From Urechidicola vernalis (lineage in GTDB: Bacteria; Bacteroidota; Bacteroidia; Flavobacteriales; Flavobacteriaceae): a stretch of 64,000 nt of DNA. The translations under genes were made by a program, and so were the position numbers. Within the stretch, counting starts at the first letter, position 1, and every line of letters begins with the position of its first letter. The notes beneath the pieces are model-generated. The model saw only the letters and a program-made list of their open reading frames with translations. It searched no databases and had not been told where the DNA came from. Of this stretch, positions 1 to 7,914 are shown piece after piece. The stretch covers positions 1 through 64,000 of the forward strand of contig NZ_JAVRHV010000004.1 in NCBI RefSeq assembly GCF_031846385.1. Reading direction: 5' to 3'.

Positions 1-25
1 TTGTTATATCCTAAGAAAAACTTGG

Positions 26-53
26 TTTATCGGGGTATTATGCTCCCGATAAA
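26..53. repeat. 9-bp inverted repeat downstream of the recombinase gene
   Basis: The arms TTTATCGGG (26-34) and CCCGATAAA (45-53) pair perfectly around a 10-nt loop. It lies about 80 bp past the stop of the tyrosine recombinase gene. No clear T-run follows on the minus strand, so it is a weak terminator candidate. A recombination or attachment site is possible but unproven. Confidence 0.5.
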
Positions 54-58
54 GGAAC

Positions 59-79
59 TTTTGATTTATTTTATCAAAA
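59..79. repeat. Second inverted repeat, 7-bp arms with a 7-nt spacer
   Basis: TTTTGAT (59-65) and ATCAAAA (73-79) flank a 7-nt AT spacer. A short inverted repeat around a 6-8 nt core is the general form of tyrosine recombinase sites, and the recombinase gene is next door. In AT-rich DNA this could also be chance. Nothing else is visible in bases 1-133. Confidence 0.35.
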
Positions 80-133
80 TTCAATAACCCTATTTTAATT
101 CTTCTTGCAAAATCAAATATAAAAAACATTTCA

Positions 134-1315
134 CTAATAATTAATGGATAATCTAGGATTGTTATAACCATTCTGGTTATTTATTAAACTTTTTGCAACA
201 GTATCTAATGGGCTTTCAATATTTAATAAGTCTTTTTTCGAAACATGCGTGTAAATCATAGTGGTTTCAGGCTTCGCATGCCCTAACAATTCTTGTATAT
301 AACGCAGGTCTACTCCATTTTCTAATAAGTGAGTTGCATAACTATGCCGCAAAGTGTGTGGCGTAACTCTTTTTCTTATTTGCGCATTTTTACAAGACAC
401 TTTTAAAAATGATCGAATGCTTTCTGGGGCATATTTCGCGTTATTTCTTCCTTCTGCAAAATATAAATTAGGCGCATAAGTTGCCATATAATTTTTAAGC
501 AAAGGAATCATACTTTGAGCCAAGATAATGTTTCTATCTTTTCTTCCCTTGGAGTTCTTAACAACGATTTGTCTTCGATCAATATCAATATCCTGAATTC
601 TTAAATTAACCAACTCGCTTATTCTTAACCCTGCCGAATAGATCATAGCAATAATTGCCCGATGCTTTAAGTTTTTGGTGCTTTTTAGAATAGTTATAAT
701 TTCTTCTTTAGATAATACTGTCGGTAATATTTTAGAATTCTTAGGCCGTACTAATTTTACCGAATCAATCTTTGAATTTGAATAAAAAACGGTGAACAAT
801 TTTATTGCGCTAATAAGTTGTCGTTGGGTGCTAATACTATATCCTTTCGGAGCAAAAACTTCACCTAAATAGCGTTCAACATCCTTATGAGACAATTCCT
901 CTAATTGTATATCATTTGCATATTCAATAAAATCGGCGATTAAGGTAAAGTAAGTTTTAACCGTACTTATACTATACCTCCGACCTTGTAAAAACTGTAC
1001 ATATAATTTTATAACCTGTTTGTTTTCTTTAGATATAATTTGTCGTTTTCGTAAAACCTTTCCCCTAACTTCTTTTTTTAAAGAAGGGTCCTTTATTATT
1101 TTAGTATACGCCTTAAAATTATTTTCGGCATTGTATAATGTAGAAGAGGTAAAAACAGTGTGCCATATTTTTAGGCGTTTACACCAGCGGTATTTTTTAG
1201 TGTTCTTAACAATATTGATTAATTCTTGATTAAAATCAAATTGTAATGCAAGACGTACTTCGCCATCATGTAGTATCTTTTTTAATTTAATAGGAGGAAG
1301 GGATGATATATGCAT
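134..1315 (-). CDS. Tyrosine recombinase/integrase with an N-terminal HARP-like domain
   Basis: Cuts and rejoins DNA through a 3'-phosphotyrosyl link. The C-terminal catalytic half shows the Arg of GLRISELVN, a Lys hairpin (SKGRKDR), the HTLRHS box, the GH of LLGHAKPETT and the Tyr of IYTHV. A SAM-like core-binding domain precedes it. The first ~60 residues (pattern ELINIVKN..YRWCKRLKIWH) resemble the small HARP-like fold seen in some bacterial integrases; that is my reading, not a search result. It lacks the extra insert of integron integrases. An upstream TTG start at 1342 lies in the T-rich tail of the ssb terminator, so the ATG at 1315 was chosen. No adjacent tRNA or cargo is visible. Confidence 0.85.
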   Translation of the reverse strand: MHISSLPPIKLKKILHDGEVRLALQFDFNQELINIVKNTKKYRWCKRLKIWHTVFTSSTLYNAENNFKAYTKIIKDPSLKKEVRGKVLRKRQIISKENKQVIKLYVQFLQGRRYSISTVKTYFTLIADFIEYANDIQLEELSHKDVERYLGEVFAPKGYSISTQRQLISAIKLFTVFYSNSKIDSVKLVRPKNSKILPTVLSKEEIITILKSTKNLKHRAIIAMIYSAGLRISELVNLRIQDIDIDRRQIVVKNSKGRKDRNIILAQSMIPLLKNYMATYAPNLYFAEGRNNAKYAPESIRSFLKVSCKNAQIRKRVTPHTLRHSYATHLLENGVDLRYIQELLGHAKPETTMIYTHVSKKDLLNIESPLDTVAKSLINNQNGYNNPRLSINY

Positions 1316-1347
1316 AGTTTCAATTTTTGTTTTAGACAACAAACTAA

Positions 1348-1368
1348 AGCCCCAAAGAGTATGGGGCT
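1348..1368 (-). terminator. Rho-independent terminator after ssb
   Basis: AGCCCC and GGGGCT arms surround a 9-nt loop, followed on the minus strand by a T-rich stretch. It lies 50 bp past the ssb stop and just before the recombinase start, so it should separate the two genes. Confidence 0.6.
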
Positions 1369-1418
1369 CTACTACTAGTTGCTTAAGTATATTTTTTAAT
1401 TTATAAGTTAAGCCGCTT

Positions 1419-1754
1419 TTATTTTCCGCCCAACATCAACAACTCATTACATACCACTTCGGTAACATAGCGCTTGTTCCCTTCTTTATCATCATAAGAA
1501 CGAGAGGTTAATTTACCTTCAATGGCAATTTCACTTCCTTTTTCTAAATAACTCTCTACAATATCTGCAGTTTTATTCCATGCAACTACGTTGTGCCATT
1601 CTGTATTTTGAACTTTTTCGCCTTGTGCATTTTTGTAGGTTTCGTTTGTAGCAATTGAAAATTTTGCTAATTTTTTTCCAGAATCCATGGTAATAATTTC
1701 TGGGTTGTTTCCTAGGTTTCCGATTAACTGTACTTTGTTTCTTAACGTATTCAT
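1419..1754 (-). CDS. ssb: Single-stranded DNA-binding protein, short form without acidic tail
   Basis: Binds ssDNA during replication, repair and recombination. The 111 residues form essentially one OB fold: LRNKVQLIGNLGNNPEI at the start, then ATNETYKN and TEWHNVVAWNKTADIVESYLEKGS. It ends at LLMLGGK, so the flexible linker and acidic C-terminal tip (DDDIPF type), used by normal SSBs to recruit partner proteins, are absent. Short SSBs of this size occur in flavobacteria, often beside a full-length copy. It is followed by its own terminator and then the recombinase gene. Identification is secure; whether it is the main cellular SSB is unknown. Confidence 0.92.
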   Translation of the reverse strand: MNTLRNKVQLIGNLGNNPEIITMDSGKKLAKFSIATNETYKNAQGEKVQNTEWHNVVAWNKTADIVESYLEKGSEIAIEGKLTSRSYDDKEGNKRYVTEVVCNELLMLGGK

Positions 1755-1925
1755 AAGATAAGTTTTTAAATATTAATAAATGTTGTTTGTCAACTATTGA
1801 CGATGCAAAGATGAATCGATTGGGTAAATCTTACCGGTTGTTAAACGGTTACTTTCGATAGTAAGCGATAGAGTCGTTTACATTCGAAAAAATAATTGTA
1901 TATTTATTGAATAAATTGAAGGGTT

Positions 1926-2522
1926 ATGAAAGGTTTTACATCAGTTGAAGAGTATATAGAAAATCATTCAGAATGGTTGCAAGAATTAGAGTTTTTACGA
2001 GAATTGACGTTTAAAACAACATTTGAAGAAACTGTAAAATGGGGAGCGCCTACCTATACGGTTAATGGAAAAAACGTGATGGGTATTGGTGCCTTTAAAA
2101 GCTATGTTGGCCTTTGGTTTTTTAATGGAAGTTTTCTGACGGACAAAGAAAACAAACTAATAAATGCCCAAGATGGAAAGACAAAAGGAATGCGACAATG
2201 GCGATTTAATTCGATTAAAGAAATGGATCCGAATTTAATTCTTTCCTATATGAATGAAGCCATTGAAAATCAAAAAGAAGGTAAAACGATAAAAGTTGCC
2301 AAACCAAAAAAAGAGGTTTTAATTCCAGTTGAATTAAAAGCAGCATTAGATTCAGATCAGAAATTAAAAGACGCATTTGAAAAGTTTACACCCTCAAAAC
2401 AACGCGAATTTACAGAGCATATTTCTAGTGCAAAAAGAGAAGCAACAAAGCAAAGTAGAATTGAAAAAATTGTACCAATGATTCTACAAGGAATCGGTTT
2501 ACACGATAAATATAGAAAATAA
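1926..2522 (+). CDS. YdeI/OmpD-associated protein with DUF1801 domain
   Basis: A two-part protein. The N-terminal ~120 residues match the DUF1801/YdhG fold (TFEETVKWGAPTYTVNGKNV, then VGLWFFNGSFL). The C-terminal ~70 residues match the bacteriocin-protection YdeI or OmpD-associated domain (VPVELKAAL-like segment, FTPSKQREFTEHISSAKREATKQSRIEKI). The family is widespread but its biochemical role is not established. The protein is cytosolic with no signal peptide. Its stop codon directly abuts the ATG of the next gene, so the two are probably co-transcribed. Confidence 0.8.
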   Translation: MKGFTSVEEYIENHSEWLQELEFLRELTFKTTFEETVKWGAPTYTVNGKNVMGIGAFKSYVGLWFFNGSFLTDKENKLINAQDGKTKGMRQWRFNSIKEMDPNLILSYMNEAIENQKEGKTIKVAKPKKEVLIPVELKAALDSDQKLKDAFEKFTPSKQREFTEHISSAKREATKQSRIEKIVPMILQGIGLHDKYRK

Positions 2523-2873
2523 ATGGAGGGGCAAAATTGTTTAGAATGCGGAACGGCATTCAAGGGTAGAATAGATAAGAAGTTTTGTTCTGATTATTGC
2601 CGGAACACTTTTAATAACAAAGTGAATAAGGAAAGTAAGAACATGATTCGTAACGTTAACTATCGTTTAAGGAAAAATTATAAGACGTTAAGCGAATTAA
2701 ATAAATCTGGAAAAACGAAGGTTACAAGAGTAAAAATGATTAGTAATAATTTCGATTTTAATGTATTCACATCAATCTATACAACCAAAACAGGCAATAC
2801 CTATTATTACGTATACGATCAAGGTTATTTGGCCCTAGAAAACGACTATTATTTATTGGTTAAAAGTGAATAA
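2523..2873 (+). CDS. Small zinc-finger protein of unknown function
   Basis: I do not recognise a characterised family. The N-terminus carries CLECG and CSDYC, a treble-clef or zinc-ribbon style CxxC...CxxxC arrangement within the first 27 residues, which suggests Zn binding. A basic helical stretch (KNMIRNVNYRLRKNYK) follows, then a Tyr-rich C-terminal segment (TYYYVYDQGYLALENDYY). The protein is 116 aa with no signal peptide. It starts immediately after the preceding stop, and its own stop abuts the stop of the convergent CBS gene with no spacer, so the reading is tightly bounded. Confidence 0.7.
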   Translation: MEGQNCLECGTAFKGRIDKKFCSDYCRNTFNNKVNKESKNMIRNVNYRLRKNYKTLSELNKSGKTKVTRVKMISNNFDFNVFTSIYTTKTGNTYYYVYDQGYLALENDYYLLVKSE

Positions 2874-3335
2874 CTACCAATCATGACCCTTATGGTCTAA
2901 GGCAGCTTTTAGAATATCTTTTTGTGAAATTTGCCCAATGAGATTTCCATTTTTCATTATCGGAAATCTTCGTCTTTTAGATTTTAAAAACTTGTTTGCT
3001 GCGTCAAAAATATCCATACTTCCATCAATGGTTTCAACATTTTTAATCATATACGATGAAACCTTTTTATCGCTTATTGGCATATTGTAATAACGACTTT
3101 CAGAAATTTGCTTAATACAATCTCCTTCGGAAATAATACCGACTAAATCACCCTTTTTATTTACTACAGGGCCACCAGAAATTTTATTGGAAATAAGTGT
3201 GTCAATTACACTTAACAATGTTTGGTCTTCGCTAAACGTGATTAGTTTTTTAGTCATAAAATCTGAAACTAAAATAGCTCTGTTTTCGTTTTTATCTATT
3301 GCTTTTTTCGGAGCTTTAAAGTTCTTGATTCCCAT
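2874..3335 (-). CDS. CBS-domain protein
   Basis: Two tandem CBS domains (about residues 20-80 and 90-150) form one Bateman module, recognisable by VSDFMTKKLITFSEDQTL...GDLVGIISEGDCIK and VSSYMIKNVETIDGSMDI...GNLIGQISQKDIL. Such modules bind adenine nucleotides and act as sensors. No catalytic domain is fused, so its partner is unknown. The open frame can be read from an upstream TTG at 3344, but the ATG at 3335 (MGIKNF) is more plausible. It is convergent with the zinc-finger gene with no intergenic space. Confidence 0.85.
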   Translation of the reverse strand: MGIKNFKAPKKAIDKNENRAILVSDFMTKKLITFSEDQTLLSVIDTLISNKISGGPVVNKKGDLVGIISEGDCIKQISESRYYNMPISDKKVSSYMIKNVETIDGSMDIFDAANKFLKSKRRRFPIMKNGNLIGQISQKDILKAALDHKGHDW

Positions 3336-3376
3336 TATTTTCAATTTTGATTGAACGTGAATATAAACAAAAAAAA

Positions 3377-3410
3377 TCAGTCATCCAAAGATAAACTTTT
3401 GAATGACTGA
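3377..3410 (-). terminator. Terminator of the pyk transcript
   Basis: TCAGTCAT and ATGACTGA arms extend inward as CAAA/TTTG around a short loop, followed on the minus strand by eight T residues (3376-3369). It lies about 20 bp past the pyk stop and ends the acpP-to-pyk gene block. Confidence 0.75.
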
Positions 3411-3432
3411 CATGTATTTGTTTGAAGAGTGA

Positions 3433-4860
3433 TTATTTTACCTGTGTTAATCTCATGGTATTCACCATTCCTTTTTCCTTAACAGGCATAGATGTTAAGT
3501 TAATTACGTAATCATCTTTTTGTAAAAGCCCCTTTTCTTTAGCAATCTGGTTGATTTCTCTTATCGTAGTATCTGTGTTTACTAAATTGCTATAGTAAAA
3601 TGCTTTAACACCCCATAAAAGGTTTAACATTGTTAAAATTCGCTTGTTAGAAGTGAAAGCTAAAATATGAGTGTTTCTTGGTCTCCAAGCTGATACTTGA
3701 AAGGCTGTATAGCCAGAATTTGTTAATGTTGCTATGGCCGCTGCATCTATATCATTGGCCATTAACGCGGCATGATGACAAACTGCTTTTGAAATATATC
3801 GTTTTGTTTTAATATGCGGAGCATCAGCAGGAACTTTAATAATTGGAGAGTTCTCAACACTTTCTACAATATCAGACATATACTGAATTACATTAGCAGG
3901 ATCTATACCTACAGAAGTCTCTCCGGACAACATAACTGCATCAGCGCCATCAATAATTGAGTTGGCAACATCATTCACTTCAGCTCTTGTAGGTACCAAG
4001 TTTTCAATCATAGACTCCATCATTTGCGTGGCAATAATTACTGGAATTCTAGCTTGTTTTGCTCTTAAGACTAAATTTTTCTGAACTAATGGAACTTCGT
4101 TCATCGGAATCTCAACTCCTAAATCACCACGAGCAACCATTATGGCATCGCAAAAAGGAATTAACGAATCTATATTTTTAACCGCTTCTGGTTTTTCAAT
4201 TTTTGCAATCACCGGTATTCTATGTTCAGAGTGTTTCGCAATTAAATCGTGTAACATTTTTAAATCCTCACCAGTTCTTACAAATGAAAGTGCAATCCAA
4301 TCTACTTCTAGCCCAATTGCAAAAATTGCATCTTCAATATCTTTCTCTGTTAATGCAGGTTGTGAAATATTTGTGTTTGGTAAATTAACTCCTTTTTTAG
4401 ATTTTAATTCACCACCTCGTACAACTTTCGTAGTAACATTTTTATCTCCATCAGAATCAATAACTTCAAACATTAATTTTCCATCGTCAACTAAAATGTT
4501 TTCACCTTTTTTTACATCTTGAGGAAAAGTTTGATAGGTCATAAAGGCCTTCTTATTATTTCCGATACACTTTTCAGTTGTAAAAGTAAATGTGTCACCA
4601 TCCTTTAAAAGCGCTTCTTCCATTACGCCAACACGTAATTTTGGACCTTGTAAATCTGCTAATATAGCTGTGTTTGTTCCAGTTTCCTCGTTTAATTCAC
4701 GAATAATTTTAACGCGTTCTGTAACGTCAGAATAATCAGCGTGCGAAAAATTTATTCTAAAAACATTGACTCCTGCCAGAATCATATTTCTTAAAGTATC
4801 TTTATCTGAACTTGCTGGGCCAAGTGTAGCAACTATTTTGGTCTTTTTTGTTTGTGACAT
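3433..4860 (-). CDS. pyk: Pyruvate kinase
   Basis: Converts phosphoenolpyruvate and ADP to pyruvate and ATP in the last step of glycolysis. The 475-aa length is normal. An N-terminal ATLGPASS barrel strand is followed by the B domain (about 70-160). The catalytic Lys220 lies in IPVIAKIEKPEA, and the metal and substrate motif VARGDLGVEIP is at about 242-252. The C-terminal allosteric domain is present and full length. It starts 2 bp after the IPExxxVDY gene, and a terminator follows. This pairing is a recurring flavobacterial arrangement. Confidence 0.97.
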   Translation of the reverse strand: MSQTKKTKIVATLGPASSDKDTLRNMILAGVNVFRINFSHADYSDVTERVKIIRELNEETGTNTAILADLQGPKLRVGVMEEALLKDGDTFTFTTEKCIGNNKKAFMTYQTFPQDVKKGENILVDDGKLMFEVIDSDGDKNVTTKVVRGGELKSKKGVNLPNTNISQPALTEKDIEDAIFAIGLEVDWIALSFVRTGEDLKMLHDLIAKHSEHRIPVIAKIEKPEAVKNIDSLIPFCDAIMVARGDLGVEIPMNEVPLVQKNLVLRAKQARIPVIIATQMMESMIENLVPTRAEVNDVANSIIDGADAVMLSGETSVGIDPANVIQYMSDIVESVENSPIIKVPADAPHIKTKRYISKAVCHHAALMANDIDAAAIATLTNSGYTAFQVSAWRPRNTHILAFTSNKRILTMLNLLWGVKAFYYSNLVNTDTTIREINQIAKEKGLLQKDDYVINLTSMPVKEKGMVNTMRLTQVK

Positions 4861-4862
4861 AG

Positions 4863-5324
4863 TTAAAAAATTAAATAATCCTTAGATTTTAACTCCGCTG
4901 GATTAATTTGATATGATGTTATAATTTGATTGATCTTATTAATTTTATCAATTCTTTTATTCAATTCGTTGTTGGTAATATCTCCTTCAATTTTAAGAAA
5001 ATAATCTATATTTTTCTTTTCAGGAATTAGATATGAGATATTGCTAAACTGAACTTCACTATTAAATAGGTTTAATTCAGTCGATTGCCTTGCATTCCCT
5101 ACAAATTTATTGGCAATTAAATGTATTGTTAGTTGATGTTGCTCGTTAATAAATTCAAAAACTGAAAACGAGGCGACATCATTTTTAAAATCTAATTGAT
5201 TTTTTGAGTTTGTAAAATTTGTTTTCAAATGCCGATTTAGCAAAAATGCTAAGCGATAATCTTCTTCAGAAGTATGAATTCCAATTAATGAATAATCGTC
5301 TCCTAAATCTAATTCAAAACGCAT
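4863..5324 (-). CDS. IPExxxVDY-family protein
   Basis: A 153-aa cytosolic protein of a Bacteroidota family named after its motif, seen here as IPEKKNIDYFLKIEGD near residue 105-120. No enzymatic role is known. It sits between rnc and pyk, a placement typical of the family in flavobacteria, and is translationally close to pyk (2-bp gap). A TAAATTTG -7 box and a perfect 16-bp palindrome lie upstream, so it may start its own transcript that includes pyk. Confidence 0.85.
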   Translation of the reverse strand: MRFELDLGDDYSLIGIHTSEEDYRLAFLLNRHLKTNFTNSKNQLDFKNDVASFSVFEFINEQHQLTIHLIANKFVGNARQSTELNLFNSEVQFSNISYLIPEKKNIDYFLKIEGDITNNELNKRIDKINKINQIITSYQINPAELKSKDYLIF

Positions 5325-5346
5325 AAGTAAATAAATGTACAGAATG

Positions 5347-5354
5347 CAAATTTA
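5347..5354 (-). promoter_or_regulatory. -7 promoter box for IPExxxVDY-pyk
   Basis: TAAATTTG on the minus strand matches the Bacteroidota TAnnTTTG element and lies 23 bp before the ATG at 5324. No convincing TTG -33 element is visible. Confidence 0.4.
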
Positions 5355-5388
5355 CGCAATGTTTCGGTAAATTGAGTAGATAATTAAA

Positions 5389-5404
5389 ACTAAAACGTTT
5401 TAGT
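5389..5404. promoter_or_regulatory. Perfect 16-bp palindrome, LacI-like operator candidate
   Basis: ACTAAAACGTTTTAGT is a perfect palindrome with a central CG, the general form of LacI/GalR-family operators. It lies 12 bp past the rnc stop and about 55 bp upstream of the predicted start of the IPExxxVDY-pyk transcript. It could instead be a weak rnc terminator, as TTTTAATT follows on the minus strand. Confidence 0.4.
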
Positions 5405-5415
5405 GTTTACAGTTT

Positions 5416-6156
5416 TTATTGATTTTGGGAAATTTCTTTTTGAAAAGCATAATAGGCTCTTTTGGCGGCAATCTCTTCTGCTTTTTTCTTTGAAGTGGCT
5501 CTTCCTTTGGCAATTATTTTACCTTCTAATGATAATTTTACACTAAAATGACGCACCGTATCGTTGCCAGTGTCATCATAAATATCAAATAAAAAGTCCT
5601 TTTTCTCTTTCTGACACCACTCAATAAATAAACTCTTATAACTTGTAATTTTCCCTTCTAACTTTGGAATATCTACATAGGGTTTAATGACTCTTTTGCG
5701 AATGAATTTTTTACAAAATAAGTAGCCTCGATCTAGATAAATAGCACCGATTAAGGCTTCAAAAATATTTCCGTTTATATTTTCGCCAAATTTTGATTTG
5801 GCCACATTACTAGAAACGAATTTAATAAGATTTAAATCTCTTCCTAATTCATTTAAATGCTCTCTACTAACAATCTTTGAGCGCATTTGTGTGAGATACC
5901 CCTCGTTGCCCGATGGTACTTTTTTAAATAAGTATGAAGCAATTACAGCGCCAAGCATGGCGTCTCCAAGAAATTCTAAACGTTCATAGTTTTGAGGATT
6001 TCCTTTGGCATCTACATACTTAACAGATCTATGCACAAAAGCCTTTTTGTAATACGTTAAATCAACAGGTGAGAATCCTAAAATGGTTTTCAATTCACGA
6101 TAAAAAGTCGCATCTTCTTTGGGATGCGACGGTATGATTTTTCGTATAAAACGCAT
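5416..6156 (-). CDS. rnc: Ribonuclease III
   Basis: Cleaves double-stranded RNA in rRNA maturation and mRNA turnover. The endonuclease signature ERLEFLGDAMLGAVI is at about residues 58-72 and supplies acidic metal ligands. A second acidic site lies in NIFEALIGAIYLDRG at about 128-143. A double-stranded RNA-binding domain fills about 170-240 (ending KKKAEEIAAKRAYYAF). The 246-aa length is normal. It follows fabF by 9 bp; acpP-fabF-rnc is a widespread bacterial gene order. Confidence 0.96.
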   Translation of the reverse strand: MRFIRKIIPSHPKEDATFYRELKTILGFSPVDLTYYKKAFVHRSVKYVDAKGNPQNYERLEFLGDAMLGAVIASYLFKKVPSGNEGYLTQMRSKIVSREHLNELGRDLNLIKFVSSNVAKSKFGENINGNIFEALIGAIYLDRGYLFCKKFIRKRVIKPYVDIPKLEGKITSYKSLFIEWCQKEKKDFLFDIYDDTGNDTVRHFSVKLSLEGKIIAKGRATSKKKAEEIAAKRAYYAFQKEISQNQ

Positions 6157-6165
6157 TTAAAAGAT

Positions 6166-7416
6166 TTAATCCATTTTTTTGAAAAGCACACAAGCATTGT
6201 GTCCTCCAAAACCAAAAGTATTACTCATTGCAATTTTTACATCGCGTTTTTGAGGTTTGTTAAGCGTAAGATTTAATTTTCCATCAATTCGTTCATCATT
6301 TGTTGTATGATTAATTGTTGGAGGAATTATTCCGTGCTTGATAGACAAGATAGAAGAAATAGCTTCTATAACTCCTGCTGCACCTAATAAGTGCCCTGTC
6401 ATCGATTTTGTAGAATTGATATTGATATTGTAAGCATGTTCGCCAAAAACATCAACAATAGCCTTTGTTTCGGCAATATCGCCTAAAGGAGTCGAGGTAC
6501 CATGTACATTTATGGCATCTACATCTTCTATTGCAACATTTGCGTCATCTAAACAGTTTAACATTACGTTTCTTGCGCCCAACCCTTCTGGATGTGGAGC
6601 TGTAATATGATGTGCATCTGCAGATAATCCGCCACCGCCTAATTCGGCATAAATTTTAGCACCACGTGCAACAGCGTGCTCGTATTCTTCAAGAATCATA
6701 GCTCCAGCACCTTCACCTAAAACAAAACCATCTCTAGTTTCGTCAAATGGTCTAGAGGCAGTCTCTGGACTTTCATTTCTTGTAGATAAAGCGTGCATGG
6801 CATTGAATCCGCCAATACCTGCTTTGGCTACAGCAGCTTCAGAACCACCTGTTACAAATACATCAGCTTTCCCTAATCTAATATAATTAAAGGCATCAAT
6901 AATAGCATTTGCTGACGATGCACAAGCCGATACTGTTGTAAAGTTAGGTCCTCTAAATCCATATTTAATTGAGATAAACCCAGGGGCGATATCTGCAATC
7001 ATTTTAGGAATAAAAAATGGATTGAATCGTGGCGATCCATCTCCAGCAGCATAATTTAATACCTCGTTTTGGAAAGTTTCCAATCCGCCAATTCCGGCAC
7101 CCCAAATTACACCAACTCTATCTAGGTTTAATTGTTCCACATCTAATTTAGCATCAACAATGGCTTCGTCAGATGCTACCATAGCATACTGCGCAAATTT
7201 GTCCATTTTACGAGCTTCCTTTCTGTGGATAAAATCAGTCACATTAAAGTTCTTTACTTCACAAGCAAAGCGTGTTTTAAACTTTTCAGCATCAAAATGT
7301 GTGATAGGCGCTGCACCACTCACTCCATTCACCAACCCATTCCAATATTCTTCAATATTGTTTCCAATTGGTGTTAAGGCTCCTAGACCAGTTACTACAA
7401 CTCTTTTTAATTCCAT
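6166..7416 (-). CDS. fabF: Beta-ketoacyl-ACP synthase II
   Basis: Condenses malonyl-ACP with acyl-ACP to elongate fatty acids. The active-site Cys165 lies in TVSACASSANAI; the two catalytic His lie in VHGTSTPLGD (about 305) and KSMTGHLLGAAG (about 341). The N-terminal VVVTGLGALTPIG and C-terminal SNTFGFGGHNACV are typical of the KAS II thiolase fold. The 416-aa length is normal. Directly downstream of acpP, which encodes its substrate carrier. Confidence 0.97.
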   Translation of the reverse strand: MELKRVVVTGLGALTPIGNNIEEYWNGLVNGVSGAAPITHFDAEKFKTRFACEVKNFNVTDFIHRKEARKMDKFAQYAMVASDEAIVDAKLDVEQLNLDRVGVIWGAGIGGLETFQNEVLNYAAGDGSPRFNPFFIPKMIADIAPGFISIKYGFRGPNFTTVSACASSANAIIDAFNYIRLGKADVFVTGGSEAAVAKAGIGGFNAMHALSTRNESPETASRPFDETRDGFVLGEGAGAMILEEYEHAVARGAKIYAELGGGGLSADAHHITAPHPEGLGARNVMLNCLDDANVAIEDVDAINVHGTSTPLGDIAETKAIVDVFGEHAYNININSTKSMTGHLLGAAGVIEAISSILSIKHGIIPPTINHTTNDERIDGKLNLTLNKPQKRDVKIAMSNTFGFGGHNACVLFKKMD

Positions 7417-7448
7417 ATGTGGATGATTTTATTGTTTCTAAAAAATGA

Positions 7449-7483
7449 CTACGAGTCCAATTATTTACATATTGAACTCGTAG
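7449..7483 (-). terminator. Hairpin between acpP and fabF (partial terminator)
   Basis: CTACGAGT and ACTCGTAG arms extend as CAAT/ATTG, with a TTTTTT run after it on the minus strand. It lies 20 bp past the acpP stop. It probably attenuates rather than ends transcription, giving more acpP than fabF mRNA, but this is inference. Confidence 0.6.
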
Positions 7484-7502
7484 CTAGTGTATCTTTAGAT
7501 TA

Positions 7503-7736
7503 CTATTTTGCTCCTTCAATATAGCTAATTGCTTGACCAACAGTTCCAATATTCTCTGCTTGATCATCTGGAATTTGAATATCAAATTCTTTTTCGAATT
7601 CCATGATTAACTCAACAGTGTCAAGTGAATCTGCTCCTAAGTCGTTTGTGAAGCTTGCTTCTGCTGTTACTTCATTCTCGTCAACTCCTAATTTGTCAAC
7701 GATAATAGCTTTTACTCTAGATGCAATGTCTGACAT
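7503..7736 (-). CDS. acpP: Acyl carrier protein
   Basis: Carries growing acyl chains in fatty-acid synthesis. The 77-aa acidic helical protein has the phosphopantetheine attachment site Ser37 in GADSLDTVELIMEFEKEF. It is the first gene of acpP-fabF-rnc, divergent from purN. A TATTTTTG -7 box lies about 32 bp upstream. Confidence 0.97.
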   Translation of the reverse strand: MSDIASRVKAIIVDKLGVDENEVTAEASFTNDLGADSLDTVELIMEFEKEFDIQIPDDQAENIGTVGQAISYIEGAK

Positions 7737-7767
7737 AATTTTTTATTTTTTAAATTTAAATTCTCGG

Positions 7768-7775
7768 CAAAAATA
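7768..7775 (-). promoter_or_regulatory. -7 promoter box for acpP
   Basis: TATTTTTG on the minus strand fits TAnnTTTG and lies 31 bp before the acpP ATG. The upstream -33 region is not clear. Confidence 0.4.
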
Positions 7776-7914
7776 AAAAACTTATTTTGTTTATTCATCG
7801 TTACCCACAAAAATGTGATACTAATATAAAAAAATTAACTCAATTTTTGAACATTCTTCGTAATTGTTAATAATTATGCGTTTTTTTGTTCTCCTCTTTA
7901 ACGCTTTACTATAG

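Noticed and set aside
134..1342. Integron integrase, and a search for an attC array
   Set aside because: The extra insert that marks integron integrases before the HxxR box is absent, and no gene-cassette array or repeated attC-like sites are seen nearby.
7160..7426. Open frame opposite fabF, and many similar frames opposite long genes
   Set aside because: These are shadows of real coding frames with no domain, signal or own promoter.
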